Shown here: positions 25,869 to 38,848 of the stretch, piece by piece
Layout of the letters: every line of letters begins with the position of its first letter
How positions within the stretch are numbered: the stretch's first letter is position 1
Source of the DNA: Nemopilema nomurai
Lineage: Eukaryota; Cnidaria; Scyphozoa; Rhizostomeae; Rhizostomatidae
DNA: 64,000 nt
Assembly (NCBI GenBank): GCA_003864495.1
Contig: ML133400.1
Span: forward strand, 922,575-986,574
Direction of reading: 5' to 3'
The notes under the pieces: generated by a model
Seen by the model: only the letters and a program-made list of their open reading frames with translations
The model's database searches: none
What the model was told of the DNA's origin: nothing
Made by a program: the position numbers and the translations under genes

Positions 25869-28800
25869 CTATTTGACGGCCTGACTTTCAGGCTCTTTCT
25901 GGGTGCCGATCTTTCGGGTCGATGCCTCGGCAATGCTGAACACAAAGTGGAGGCAGCCGAATTTGATGAAGCTGCCGTGGTGGAGCACGGCCGTCCCTTC
26001 CCAGCCGGCACCGCTGCCACCAATCAGACTCGAGCCGCTCGCCCTACAACCGCAAGACTTGACGATCTTCTGGAGGCCGTGACCTCTCGTTGTTCGATGG
26101 GTCGGCGGTTTCTTGCCGTTATCTGGCCCCTTTGAGGACTGGTCCATTTTGGCACTGGTCGATGTGATGTGCTTGTTGGGCTTGTCGGAGAAATCGCACG
26201 AGTAAAGCACGTTGTCCACTATCGTCCCATGCTCGCTGTAGTTCAGCAGTTCAAACTGTCGCGTTTCCTCAAAAAGCAACATCTGTATAAGAAACTAATC
26301 AAGCACGTGACGTTTCTATTTGCAGTCATCACATCTCACTTTACATCCCTTACAGTTGCTGTTCTTTTTAGCTGTCAACTTCTTCTTACGGAGCACTTGT
26401 ACTAATAGCCAATCGGTTCACCCACAACGATATTGATTACAACATTTATTACTTGGTGCTTTTAGCTAAAACTGTGTCAAACTAGGCGTACATCACTTAA
26501 GAAAAATGGTCAGCTGTAAACAAAATGGCTAATAGTGAACAGAGCCTCGAACTTACCTCGTCGAAAAATATGCACGCATGCTTGCTTGAAGTGAAGTTGC
26601 AATGGCCGTAGTTCGCCAAAGTCAAGTCGTTGTCCGAGCCTGTGCCGTAAAAATGCAGGGAACATAGCTATTAGTAACATAGAGAGGATGTTGTGGGGAT
26701 CAAATCATAGCCCTGCTCTAAAATCACCTTTTAACTATTGGCAAATGAAATGAAAAGAATTGTTCATTTGAAGGGTCTCTTTTTCAGCCGGTCAATATCA
26801 TAACAGGACTTGCCGTGGTTGCAAGGTTTGGTCCACATCATCACTGTGTTTCAATAAATCTATAGCTCAAATCTACATCATGGCACTCTTTTACTCGCTA
26901 CATTTCACTCGTGCAATATTTTGGAAATCACCAAACAATACTTAACCTATGCCAATCTATACTAACGAATACATAACAATTATACTAGATTAACTTATAA
27001 TAGGTTGGTGAAATGGCAGCATGTAACTTGTACGACCCATTAAGACTGTTGATCCTTCTTCACGAAAGAAAAGACTGACCTTGGCCAATGTCCATTGATT
27101 TGGTCACCATATTCATCGTCTGCGTACTGTTAAGCGGACACAGGGCGGCTATAGCACGACCTGAAACCACAGGGAAACTAAATAAACAGCTCAATCACAT
27201 GAAAATTTTGCGGAGTCCACAAAAAATCACAGTCACGAAGGTTGCTAACGCCAACCAGAAAGTTAAATATCCTAAAGAACTGGACATCAATTAAAGGTAT
27301 TTCTCTACCAACAACATTGTTTATTAAAGCAATATTCTAACTTTCTTAAAACTGTGCCTTAATTTCCTCAAACCTCAAGGATTCTAAGAGCCTCTAAATC
27401 TCACACAGTAATAAACCTGTTTTCAATTCCGAAATCTAATTCCTCCACAAACGACCAGAAGCTGAGTAAAAATTGCTGTTGCTCTCACCTCTGGGTGGAT
27501 TGCTTCCAAGGATTTCCTGGATGTCGGCTGCAGTTATTTTCTTGCTGGCCACTTGAGGTGCCTGGAGGAATATGGAAAAGGCTTGCACAGAGGTATTTCT
27601 AACTATAGCGAGGAACGGCAAAGAAAGAGAAACTACGTCGTCGAAATGAGTGCTTGCTTTGGCTTTTATGGCACCGGGGCAGGGCAAGTGGAGACCTCTG
27701 TCTAACGTAAATAGAGGTACAATGAATTGTTAACGAAATGCAAAAAGGGGAAAGCTCTGAATATGGAATGCCGCAGAACGAGAGAAGGCACTGCAGAAGC
27801 TAGGAAGGGTAATTGCAAAGTGACAAAGTCATTTAAGTACAAGGCTACTTTTCGCTAATTAAGAAAGGCACACCAGCTAGTTAGCTCAATTGACACAGAA
27901 GGGTTTAGTATCATTCGAACAATGCGTGTTGCTGCCTATTTGGTTTGTATACCACAAGAATCTTCTCTTGCTTCTCTCAGTTACATACTTACACAAGCTT
28001 CTCACTTCATTCAAGTCACTGACAAGGCCTTGGGTTGACCCACACATTATAAACGGGGGCCCAATTATTAGGAGTTATAACAACAGAAAACTTTAGTTAC
28101 ATCATGGAAATTACATCATTGGTCTACGATAATTTCACAGAAAGGTGGTCTATGAACGCACAATTACACCAAGATCTACCTACGAAAGAGAGGTAAGTAT
28201 AAACATTTGCTGAAGGATGAGCAAAGGACCAAAAAATACCTTGGATTGTCCAAGAAGCTGTTGTAGCCTTTGAAAGGCGAGAACTTTGACTAATCTTGAA
28301 TCCAGTTGGGACAGCAGTGGATCTGAAATGAAAAATCTTCCTTAAATCGCCGTGCAACCTAAAAACAAGGCACGTCAATATCTGTCTTCACAAGGCTGCA
28401 AGGATATTGCCAGACAGAACGGAATGAGACCTACGTCGCAAGTTGGCCAGTTCCTGCGGCGATTAAAAACCACCAAAAACGGCTCCGACATGCAGTTTCC
28501 AAGTGGAAATAGAGCAGAGTCTTTTCTAAAAGGGGTGACTTGAAAACGGAGTGATTTGAAAATCTCGTCATATGAAAAAGTAGTTATTTAAAAGTTGGGT
28601 TATTTGAAAACAGATTGATTTGAAAACGGATTGTTTTCGATGGAGCACCGAAAGCGGAGTGCTTCGAAAACGGTTCAACAACAGCCACCAAAAAGAAAAC
28701 AATTAAATTTTCTTCTACAAAACTGGCAAAAGTATCCTGTACAAGTGGCATTACTGTAGTAACTGATTGCTGGAAACACTCTTTCGATATTGATTCGTGT

Positions 28801-31800
28801 TGTTTTGGCAGTACATCAGCTACACAAAGAGCTTTAGAAGCGCAGCATTTGCAAGGAGGCCAGAGAAAGAGAATGAAAACGAAACAGTGGAAATGCTTGT
28901 GTTTACGTGCGGGGTAAAATCGTACAACTAGAGTAATGGAAACAGTTTAGGTTATGACATGAAGCTTAAAAAATAACTAGAAAAGTCATCTATGCCAGGC
29001 TGACTCTGTTTCAGATCGTAGGACTGAAAAACCCGAGATTGTGAAGTCGCGCCACGAAACCATTGGAAAGAGGTAGGATGGCGCAGAACCACGAATGTCG
29101 CTTCTGCAATTCGAGACAAGACAGTGTCCAAGTGACCCTGTAGCTCTACACGAAACGCAGACGGTCGAGAGGCTGCCTTAACGACTAGTACATCACGTCA
29201 TATGATCAGCCAAAGGCATACTGGAAGAAATTTTACCCAAAGATCGAAAAGCCCCAAAGGTCATCAACAGAAATATGGAAACCACGAAAACCGAGCTGTT
29301 CGTTCGTTAAGCATTCGAATACCTTCTTGTAGAGCTTTGTGGTGGCTTTCATTTCGCCTATTACATCATCAGGTTTAGTTGTTTACATGAATGGCACTCC
29401 CTTTGGCGACACACTTTTCTTATGCACATGTTTGTTTCCTCATTTTAAGAGACCGTTTACACTCTCAGTATTTCAAGTTCCCTGCATATGCACATACGTA
29501 AGTAGTCAAACTAATAACATATTTGAAATGTCCAAGACTTGCTTTCATGGGGGTAAACATTTCAATTTCGAATATGAAAACAATACCCTTGTCAAGCCAA
29601 AGTGAACCTAAACAGCGTTCGACCATTAATATACGGTGCTGTAGAAGTATTTCAATGTAAAAATAGAAGGATCTGATTGGTTAAAAATGTCGTAAGCTGG
29701 ATAATAGCCAACAAAGGATTGACCTGTAACGACAGCAGCTTGAAGTCACTAATGGCAAATACGAGGAAGTACCTTGCAGAGAGTCAGTCGTGATGCTACT
29801 AACAAATGACGTCCCGGAGCTCTGCAATGGCTGCGAATGGGACGAGCTCTTGATCACAACCGACTTGGCCCCCGTCGCACCAGAAGCTACACCCGCACCA
29901 TCACCTTGGGGTGCAGTAGAAGACGGGTGTTCCAGCGTTGCTCCCGATTGTTTTGGCTGTCCCGATGCTGGTTGTGTTGCCAGAATTATGATCTTTTGTG
30001 AAGAGCTGCTTGCTAAACTTTTGCTACTTGATGCAGTTGCTGCCTTTTGCGGCTCTGCCTTCTCCTTGCAATTCAAATTTTCTTCATTTTTGACAACCGT
30101 GCCCACCTTGCTTGAAGATGCTTCGATCACCTCTGCAGATTGAGTTTTGCTTAAACTTGGCTTCAAGCTGCAAAGAAAGCCATTATCATATGTCACTATG
30201 TCACTTTATCTGAATATATTTGTCATACAACACAACACCATTGGAGATGCTACAGGATGCTACATGCCTTTCATCTTTCATTTCCACGTCTTCCTCACTC
30301 TCTTCGTCCAGGTGCATTTTCTCATTTGCCTCCAATGATATCTCCGCTGAATCCTCAACTCCCTTGTCAACCGTCTTGTCAACCGTCTTGTCAACCGTCT
30401 TTTCAACTGTCTTCATTTCAGCAACCTTAAGGTCCTTTCGCTCTTCCTTTGCTGGTATCTTTACCGAAGTGGTCTTTGCAGGCACCGAGGCTTTTGCCAT
30501 TTCATATACAACATCGCACTGCAGTGCTACCAAAGACCTCAGCCACTATGAAAGAAAAAACAACTCGAAACACCTAACGCATGTCCTGAATCAACAAGGG
30601 CACCTCAACTCGGCAGAAAACCACGCTGCAGATGGTTGAAAGCTTTACTTGCGTAAATGCAAGAAGGAATAACTGCTGAAGCAATGCGTTTGATGACGTC
30701 ATTAAACATGAAAAGATTTCAATACCTTTTCCTGTTCTGATTTTGTAGGCAGCTTGATTGGCTTGGCGTGGGGTGGCAAAGGCTCCATCATCTCCCTAAT
30801 GTGGAACGGCAGCCGAAGAATCGTCGGATTTTTGTATTCTAATTTGATGGCATTTGGAACCTGAAATGCAACGAAAATGCTTACGAAAGTGGAACCAACT
30901 CACAATCGCACTTTATTAAAAATTGATACAATGCTCATCTTCCTTGATTCCGCCTAGCAGTCAAAAGCTGGCAGAAGCACGGAATGCGGAACTGCGATCG
31001 CTTACAAACGGGTCGTAGAAGAGGAAATAAACAGAGGCCCAAATACTTGCACGAGGATGACAAGCAAGCTTCTCCAAACCACAGCAAGAGCTTCTTTGGG
31101 GCGCCCAACCGTTTGTGGTTTCCCATATCTAATTTTACTAAACCCAAACTATATTTTGAGAAGAAAGGAGAAAGCAAAACAAAATTTTTCTAAGTATTCT
31201 TCTTTTTCATCTCAAATGAAATTCAATCCAACAAATGAGAGAAGGAAAATGCTACATTTTGGCGAAACTTTGTAAATATTGATAGAACAGTTTTTCCAAG
31301 ATGAATACTATCGTAAAAACATACAATCATTCTACGTTGTAGTTTCTTTTGTCTGTTTGATAGGATTCTTTCTCTAAAAAGGAATTCCATACTTACACAC
31401 TCAATTAGGGGAGCACGTAAAAAGGAAAAGCACAAAAATGGATGGATTAATAAAATATTCTAGAAAACGTACCATTGTATAAGAAGGCGATTTTGAAAAG
31501 CCAACGATGAGATTTAATAAATTTTCAATCACTGAGTTCACAATCAACAAAAAGCATCACTTTGCAGTTCGATGCCATGAAAGACAAATTCATTAAACTT
31601 CCTTTGTGCCATGAAACTGTCTTCCTACTTCTGTCTAGAGACACCTTGATGGTTGCAAAGTTTAGTCATTTCATATTAAAATTTAGCCTAAAATTATTTG
31701 GTAATAAAAATAGTAGCCCAAAAATTGCTGTTTAGAACCATAAACGGCTCTTAAACTTTATAACCAATGCGCTGAGTGATGAAAAAAACCCTATTGCCAC

Positions 31801-34800
31801 AACTTTATTAATTGAAAAGAAAAGATGAAATATTAACTAGTCCAGAAAAAGACCATATGCTAGAAAAGGACCATATCAATGTCTGTATTAGAAATGAAAT
31901 AAAACTAGTTGTCAAGTATCGTCACTTGAAAATAGTTAGATTCCAAACCTCTTGGCACGCCGTAGAAAGCTTAAGACGATGGAATTCTGATTGACGTTTT
32001 TACGTAGACCATCAGAGGCATCAATACGCACGCTGTATCTTGAGTCTTTGAGAAGAGGCTGAGATTAAAAAGCAACGCCATTAAAAAAGAATTCACTTAC
32101 AACAGTCATGAAAAAGGAAAATCATTTAAAATAAGTAACATTGGTTTACCAACAAAAAAATTAAAATGGAATAAGGAATGCCTTGGAACCAAGAGAATGT
32201 AGGACTTAGGCAATGCTTCCAATTTTCCAACAATCTCTATATCTTCTTTTTCCACAACCTGTTTGGAATTAGTTTGATGCTAAGCTTTACCAATAACATA
32301 AAGATTTTGGAGAAAAAATAACCCTTTTATCAGCCTCTTATCTAATTATGTTAATATAAATGCAAAGAAAAAATATTTTAAATTCCTGTCATTGATGCAA
32401 AACAGTTTTGAGTTTCAGTCATAATAACTACCTCATACTGTTCTGGGTGGTTTGGACACATCCACAAAGTTGCTGGTGGGGAAACCATTGGAGGATGCAG
32501 GCAGTCAATGTGAAATACAAGTGGACAGAAGTCGCATGTTGCCATAGTATTCAATGATGTGGATCTAGTAAAGACAAGTATGATTTAGAAAACATTGCTG
32601 CTTCATATAAAATATCTTTTCTCTAAAAGTCATGTTTTCTTTGGGAAGCTTTTGACCCTCTTAGAAAACATTGTTGATGTAATAAGAACATAAGTAATAA
32701 GTCATAAGAACAACAGTACAGCTTACTAAATTGCACTGTTCCTGGGGGTAGAAATTGGTGTGACTCAAAGATGTACACTCAGAAAACACAAGAAGATAGT
32801 CAGCAAGTAATGGAATGGTAATTTGAAAATACTTGCTGATGTCAAACTCAATGATAAGCCCAAAGTTTACAGAAAGTTAGACATCTAATAACATGAACAA
32901 ACACACATACTTGGAGCAAGCAAAACAAAGCTTTTCCAAGTATTCTTCATTTTCATCTCTAAAAGGAAATAGCCGTCACAAAAACGAATATGAAACATAT
33001 ATGAAAAAATCGCTGTGACTGGTTTCTTGACAAAACAAAAAACATCTGTCATTCAGGAATGAACCATTAGTAATAAGGAATGCAGGGGCTAGTGTGTAGA
33101 GATAGCCTTTCAGGAGTTGCGTTTTGAATGGTCCACAGGCATTTTCAAGAGAAAAGCATAGTCTGCTGAAGATTTTTTGACAAGCATTACAAGTTTCAGA
33201 ACTCAGTAACATGGTATGCCTCACATCAGTGGCAAGAATGATGCTCCCTTAGAAATAATTTGCCCATAGTACAGCAACTCAATAGGAAAATGATTTCAGC
33301 GAAATATCAATGTCAGTTAGAATTTCAATTGCAGGCACCTTTTCCCAGCTTTTCCATTTTCGGGTGGCTTTTGGGTCTTTTGCTTTCTATCACCTACAAA
33401 AAATCCAAACATAGAAGCAAACAAATTGGGAGATGCTTTATTGTTCATTCAAACTTGCTAGAAGCCACCAGCAACAGATCACAACAGGCAATACATTGGG
33501 CGTTCTTTGCACTAAAACGTATAATTATTTCGTAAGGAATCCCCCAAATGTATTTTCTGAGTGGTTATGAAAGAGGTTTAGCTCATAAATTTTCAAATGT
33601 AAAGTATCAAAATCTGGTCAAGTCTATAAGGGAAAATATAATAATTTTTCTCATTTGTCCCACTCAGCAAAACAAGCTCTCAGTATGAACAGGCTATTGT
33701 AAAATAAAGGCCCATCATCCCACTGAGAGTGAGTTATGTAAGTATACCATAGCATCCAGTCTGAGCATACCCTTGGAGAAAGATGTCAAAGTTCTTTTCT
33801 TAAGGTGATACAAAGCCCAAAAGCAATATACAAGTATTACCAAACAAAGAATGTAAAAATACTTACCAGGAAATATTGTAAAATCTTGCAACTCCAAGGG
33901 GAGCTCAAATTCCTTTGGGTTTTTATCTTTCAGCAGCTTGGCAAGGAAAGGAAACACTTGCTCAGGTTTGCCTTGCAATGATTGTGATGTGACAGTTTCT
34001 TGTGTTTTGGCATCATCTTTTGATCCCTCTTGCTTTGGAAGCTTCTCCTGGTTTGCAAAAATAGGACATTAAACATGCATATACCAAAATTTGGTACAAC
34101 TACACATGTGTCAAGGATACAACAACTGTTTATTTACTAAAACATAAATTTAGAACAAATATGTTTGCACTTCTTAAATCCTGTTTGGAACAACAAAACA
34201 TAAATCTTTGGCAACTTTGGCAACAGAAAGTTGTTTATTTCTTGATGCGTTTATTGTGACTGTTTAGTACCTGCTTCAAAGTAGCTTTGCATTCATTGCA
34301 GATCCATTCTCCTGTTGGAATGTCATCCTCTTCTAATGGAGGGTTGCTAAAAGCAATTCAATCAGACACTTCAATACCCTAACACCACCAAATATTGAAA
34401 GGAAACACAAAATATAAAACGTAATCAGTGCTTAACTAACTCAAAGTTAACGTATTATTGCAAATTCATTTTACATATTTAATAATATATATATCTGCAA
34501 AAACAATCAATAAAAATAAGCATTGATAGAGAAAGTAGAAGCACATCATCCTTGAGTGATATGATTAAACTGTCCATTCTTTATTATTTTTGTTCCTTGT
34601 TTTTTTATAAAAACATTGTCTACTCAAGAATGATGTGCTTCTTTTTTCCTTATCATTATCATCTTGATTGATTGTATTGCCTTAGGATATGTTTTTGCAG
34701 ATAATGAATTTGCAGTAAAAACATAGGTACGCAAGAGATTAGAGAGAGATATTTATGTTAATACTAAGGGCATAGCCACATGGTTATAGTGAAGGTAGTA

Positions 34801-36289
34801 CTGAGATCATGGGAGCCATAGATACAGCTATCTAGGATGAGAAGGTTGCATATTTTCAAAATTCTTTCTCTCCATATTCTTAGAAAATAATCTGTATTAT
34901 ATGCATAAAGAAAGAATCATTGATTTTATTCTGGGTCTACATAGCATTTATATACTCAGATTCAAACTGAATATTAATATATTGTCTGTCCAGAATGGGT
35001 TGGCCTAGTATAATCCTTCTTGAGGTCCTAGCCATAATTTATCTCATCCCCTTAATTAGCCCAATTTGAAGAAATTCCAAGTGCCCTTTGCAACATTGAT
35101 TTCAGGTAACTGTTCATGTTTTTAAAAATACACCTGATTTAACCATTTTGCATGTAAGATTAAATCTTTGAAAAGCTTTTGATGTCAGCTCTGGAAGTTC
35201 AAACTGAAATCAAATGGAAGTTCAAACTGAAATCAAATATTGAAAAGATATGGCATTGAAATATAAGAGTTTTGCAAACCTCATTAAAAAACCAGTTATT
35301 TGAAATGTTTTGAAACAAAAATTAATGAACAAAAAGATTACCAGCACTGGAAATGGAAAGATGCAGGACATCTATCACAACATAGAAGATCTCCTCCTTC
35401 CCTGCAACTGTCACAACAATCCCTATTCACTGTTCTTCCTCCATTACGATTGCCATATTTTCTAGAATGGGACTGTTCTTTTTGCTCCTTTTCTTTAATG
35501 TATCTTCGTCTCTCTTCTGCCGAGTGAGGTGGAGCAATGATTGCTTGGATTTGCTACCAAAGTAAAATTCTAGTTATAAAACCAACTTTATTTTATTGGA
35601 AAAATAAAAGACTTTGGCTGACATTGTGTAAACAATAGAAAGTATCAAATGTTTAAATGTTAAGGACTTCATAACCTAGAAAGTCCTTTAAGGACGACAA
35701 ATTTAAAGTCAGTTTTGATGACGTGAAGAGTAGTCTATCCATCTATCAGATACAAACTAGAAAAGAGAGAGGGAAAACTCAAATCTGTCAAAAAGAATTT
35801 AAATTTTCTTATAAAGCAAAAACATTTTCTTATCACAGCACCATAAAAAATAAGGTATATTAGGCAAATAAGTTAGGCAAATAAAGCCATTAAACAAAGG
35901 GTAACAAATAAAGCTAAATTTCAAACACTAAAAACTGCAGGTTCACCTGAAGTTTACAGATCAATTTTCTGAAAATTAAGAGCTATAGTAAAAGGATATT
36001 GCTGATGAAAGAACTGAGAGAAATAAATCGGCAAAAATAATTTAATCGCCAACACCAAGTTCCTGAAAGATTTCAACATATATCTAGTAATCCTGAAGGA
36101 TCACAAATGGTTAGACTCTCATTTTCTTCAAAAGTGTCGTCGATAGGCCGTGAACCCTCGCCAAAGTGACAATCACAAATCTTTTTATCTGTTCCTAAAA
36201 CACTTGATAAAAAAAAAGGCAAGATTGAGAATAAATTTTACCTCCATAATTCCCCCCGACGTATCCATGTCATATTCAATCCTCTCCAT
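25869..36289 (-). CDS. PHF12: PHF12 (Pf1), PHD finger and FHA protein of the SIN3/HDAC complex
   Basis: Eighteen exons join in phase to 848 aa: 36289-36242, 35553-35342, 34346-34271, 34047-33867, 33393-33339, 32958-32911, 32564-32432, 32258-32190, 32058-31949, 31373-31325, 30860-30726, 30545-30229, 30167-29773, 28322-28240, 27561-27489, 27160-27080, 26639-26557, 26267-25869. The N-terminus has the family's DTSGG motif. PHD1 is at about 64-105 ([13 protein letters not shown]), PHD2 at about 203-245 ([12 protein letters not shown]), then the VPNAIKLEY segment, a Ser/Ala-rich low-complexity region, and an FHA domain at about 675-800 with [10 protein letters not shown] and [13 protein letters not shown]. 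In vertebrates PHF12 bridges SIN3, HDAC1/2 and MRG15 to repress transcription within gene bodies. The human protein is about 1,000 aa, so this one is shorter in its linkers. Exon 8 and 9 ends use weak donors (GTTCCA, GTTTGG) and are the least certain; the exon 9 acceptor could also be at 32045. Confidence 0.93.
28545..28680. repeat. Degenerate short tandem repeat in PHF12 intron
   Basis: Several diverged copies of a unit of about 16-20 bp around tgatttgaaaacgga occur in the intron between exons 13 and 14. No coding role is seen. Confidence 0.55.
31165..31212 (-). pseudogene. Decayed copy of PHF12 exon 6
   Basis: These 48 bases match PHF12 exon 6 (32911-32958) at 41 of 48 positions, on the same strand, inside the intron between exons 10 and 11. 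The reading frame stays open, but the second PHD2 cysteine is replaced (CFAC becomes CFAF), the donor GT is gone, and the acceptor is degraded from tttag to tttgag. It is a relic of an internal partial duplication and should not be spliced in. Confidence 0.8.
35193..35238. repeat. 23-bp tandem duplication in PHF12 intron
   Basis: The unit starting ggaagttcaaactgaaat (23 bp) is present twice, head to tail and identical, in the intron between exons 2 and 3. Confidence 0.9.
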
Positions 36290-37050
36290 TCTAAAAACTA
36301 ACAGTCATCCGCTTTGAGCTCCTTTCCAAATTTATTGGAAGAGGCTCTCAGCAAAGACAGCCTCGATTGCATTTCGAAGAGAGCCCCCCCAATCACTGAA
36401 GTCCCCAAACAGGAACCAAAACAAAGCCGAGTGCATCGATCGGGGGATTTTGAAAGGGCCTTCTGTAGACAGACTCTTATTTATAGATTTAATACAACCA
36501 GAGAAAGGAAGAGGCAGGTTAGAAGGGAACCAAGTTGTCTACATAAGAAAACATTTATTGATAAAAATCAATTTTAAAGTATAGCTTGGCTTAGCCCAAA
36601 AGCTCAACACTATTCGAAAAACTATTTCCCTTCTAATGGATTGGTTGAAGTACCCCTGTGATATTAATTGGAATGAAATTCTGGAACAATGCATTTGAAA
36701 ATATTGAATTATAGTAGTATAAGGAGTTGATGCAAAATGAAAACAAATGGGAACAAGAATTCAAGAAGAGTTTTCGGAATAAATTTTTCCAGAAGCTGTA
36801 CCTGTACTTTTCTTGAATATCGTTTTTGACCGCAATGGGAAGGAATTTCGACAAAGATGTGACCATTTCAATTAGGGCACCCATTTCTTAATTTTGCTAT
36901 TATTGAGCCCTGGGAAAGCACCCAGCTTCAGCCTATTTCATTTCAAAGTCTCGTTTTCAGTGACGCAGTTGCTTTTACGAGCAAGCTTCTAAAATTCACT
37001 GGATTTGTGGCCAGAAGGATTGAAACTGAAATTGCGGAGCAAGTTGATGC
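36290..37050. other. PHF12 upstream region
   Basis: No exon is recognised. This must hold the PHF12 promoter and 5' UTR; I see no clear TATA box. Short ORFs on both strands lack motifs. Confidence 0.4.
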
Positions 37051-37054
37051 TGGA

Positions 37055-37190
37055 TTCGAGCGTTTACACGAGCACTTTACCCAATCCGGTACGTTTCGGA
37101 TCTGTTTCATACCACTTTCGTAGCGGAGTGATTTCACTTCCACAGCGATTATCAGGAATGGAACCGATATTGTGTAAACGGGGCTTGAGA
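37055..37190. mobile_element. Possible MITE with imperfect inverted ends
   Basis: A segment with raised CpG has cgtttacacgag near its left end and gtgtaaacggg near its right end. These are inverted copies of a core of about ten bases. The interior has no intact coding sequence. This is the shape of a short non-autonomous DNA transposon, but I could not confirm a target-site duplication. Confidence 0.3.
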
Positions 37191-37650
37191 AAACTGCTGT
37201 CACTCGATGACAACCTATTGTCCTCTCTCAAATCATTATGATACGTGAAGTAGGTGGAATTTGATTGGTCTTGGTACGCCACCAGTGGTAAGAGGAGAAC
37301 CATATTTAAACAAAAGAAATATTATAACTGAACTTTTGAATTTACAATGTAACAATTCAAATGGAATTATGTTTCTTTACAGTAGGTTAAAACATTTTCA
37401 AAATGTCAAATCTCCAAACTTCTGCTCTCTATGCTATAATTGGTATTACCAAATAGTTATATATATATATATCCAATATATCGAATAGTTGTAGTTGCAT
37501 ATCTATAGGCATATCTATAGTTCTCCCCTTGTCTGACTCTCATGTTACATGGGAAAATGCTTCTTCATCTTCCATCTATTTATAAAAGTGACTTTATTCC
37601 ATCATGCATGTTTACTATCGTCTTAGAACAATGTCCTTTAATTCCCTGCT

Positions 37651-37887
37651 TTAGTAGTTTAAACAGAGTCCTTTTCTCCAAGTAGTATCAATTGCTTTCT
37701 CATAATCTACAAATGCACAGAATAATTTTTCACCATCGGAAAAAATTTTATTGATGATTATACTCGACTTAAATATATGATCAACTGTTTAATAACCAGC
37801 TTGATTTTCATTAAATCATTCATTTAGTTCCAAAAAACAAAGTCCGTTCAATATACCAATAAATAGTTAGACAAGAAAATTTACTAA
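37651..37887 (-). mobile_element. LINE reverse-transcriptase fragment, dead
   Basis: Read on the minus strand in one frame, this codes for a piece of a non-LTR retrotransposon reverse transcriptase: an ENQAGY motif, then VDHIF, then AFVDYEKAID, which matches RT motif A with its catalytic aspartate, then TTWRKGL. Three in-frame stops interrupt it and no start or other domain survives nearby. It is an old relic in the spacer between PHF12 and gene A. The clade (Jockey, CR1 or RTE type) cannot be told from so little. Confidence 0.8.
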
Positions 37888-38848
37888 TGTTGATCTTCTA
37901 TAATTATTTGCATTTCTAGCTTGCTATTAATGCAAGATCATGGATGCATTTGCTGCACAAGATGTTTTACCCTCAGTAGTTTAATTAAATTTCGATTTTG
38001 ATCACGTGTTCGTGATGCTACACGTGCTCGGACGATTCAATGCTTTTGCATCTACTAGAATCCTGACATTTAGATTGCTACAAATTGCTTTGCAATTTTG
38101 GCATTTCCATATTCTTCCAAGGTGGCGTTGGAACATTGCAACTCTTCTTTTCTCAATTCTTCAGATTTCAGTCGCAAAGAATCGGGACGTCGCGATTGCA
38201 AAATTTGACAACTTGTTAAAAAAAGTTATGCCATTGTTCAACATGTTCATCTCAAATGTTTTTGATTAGGATTTTCTCTCGGGTGCTATTTTTCGGGGAC
38301 TTAGACCCATTGATCTAGTTCTAAATGCAAGTTTTTGCAATTTTCTACTTTATGTCGCCCCTATCAATTCGAGTTCCCCTTTCCCCCGAATCAATGTTGG
38401 ATTTGTTGTTCTATCATTTCTCCTTCAAAACCATGCATTCAATTAAGTTGGGGGAAAGGGGGGGAAGTTATTTTTGAAAGGAAAGTGAAAATATAAGCTT
38501 TCCTTGAAAAGTCTCAACCATTTTTGTCCGGTATTTTAGTTCATCGGTTTTTTTTCACTTCTGGGGAAAATTCTCACCGTGATAAGGAGAACCCACATTC
38601 AGAAACATTACATTTTCTTGAGATTTTAGGCTTTATGTCATCATTTTTTTGAAAAAATAATCAATATATGTATCGAGCATATTGGTGCTTCTGGTGCAAT
38701 ATAAAGTTTTCACTAACTGAAAGACTTGAAGAAATCACGCAATTAAAGAGATTTTCACATAACCAAGCATCAACAACGTGTAAGCAAACTATCAAAGTCT
38801 ACCTGATCTTCAAAAAGTTAGTTGAAAAGCATGAACGAGTGATAAGTG
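37888..38848. other. Spacer, gene A 3' flank
   Basis: The segment is AT-rich with no recognised exon. The end next to 38849 is presumably the gene A 3' UTR; I see no perfect AATAAA on the minus strand here. Confidence 0.4.

Noticed and set aside
29790..30639. + strand ORFs of 117 and 139 aa
   Set aside because: Both are antisense to PHF12 exons 12 and 13, whose splice sites and phases agree with the rest of the gene.
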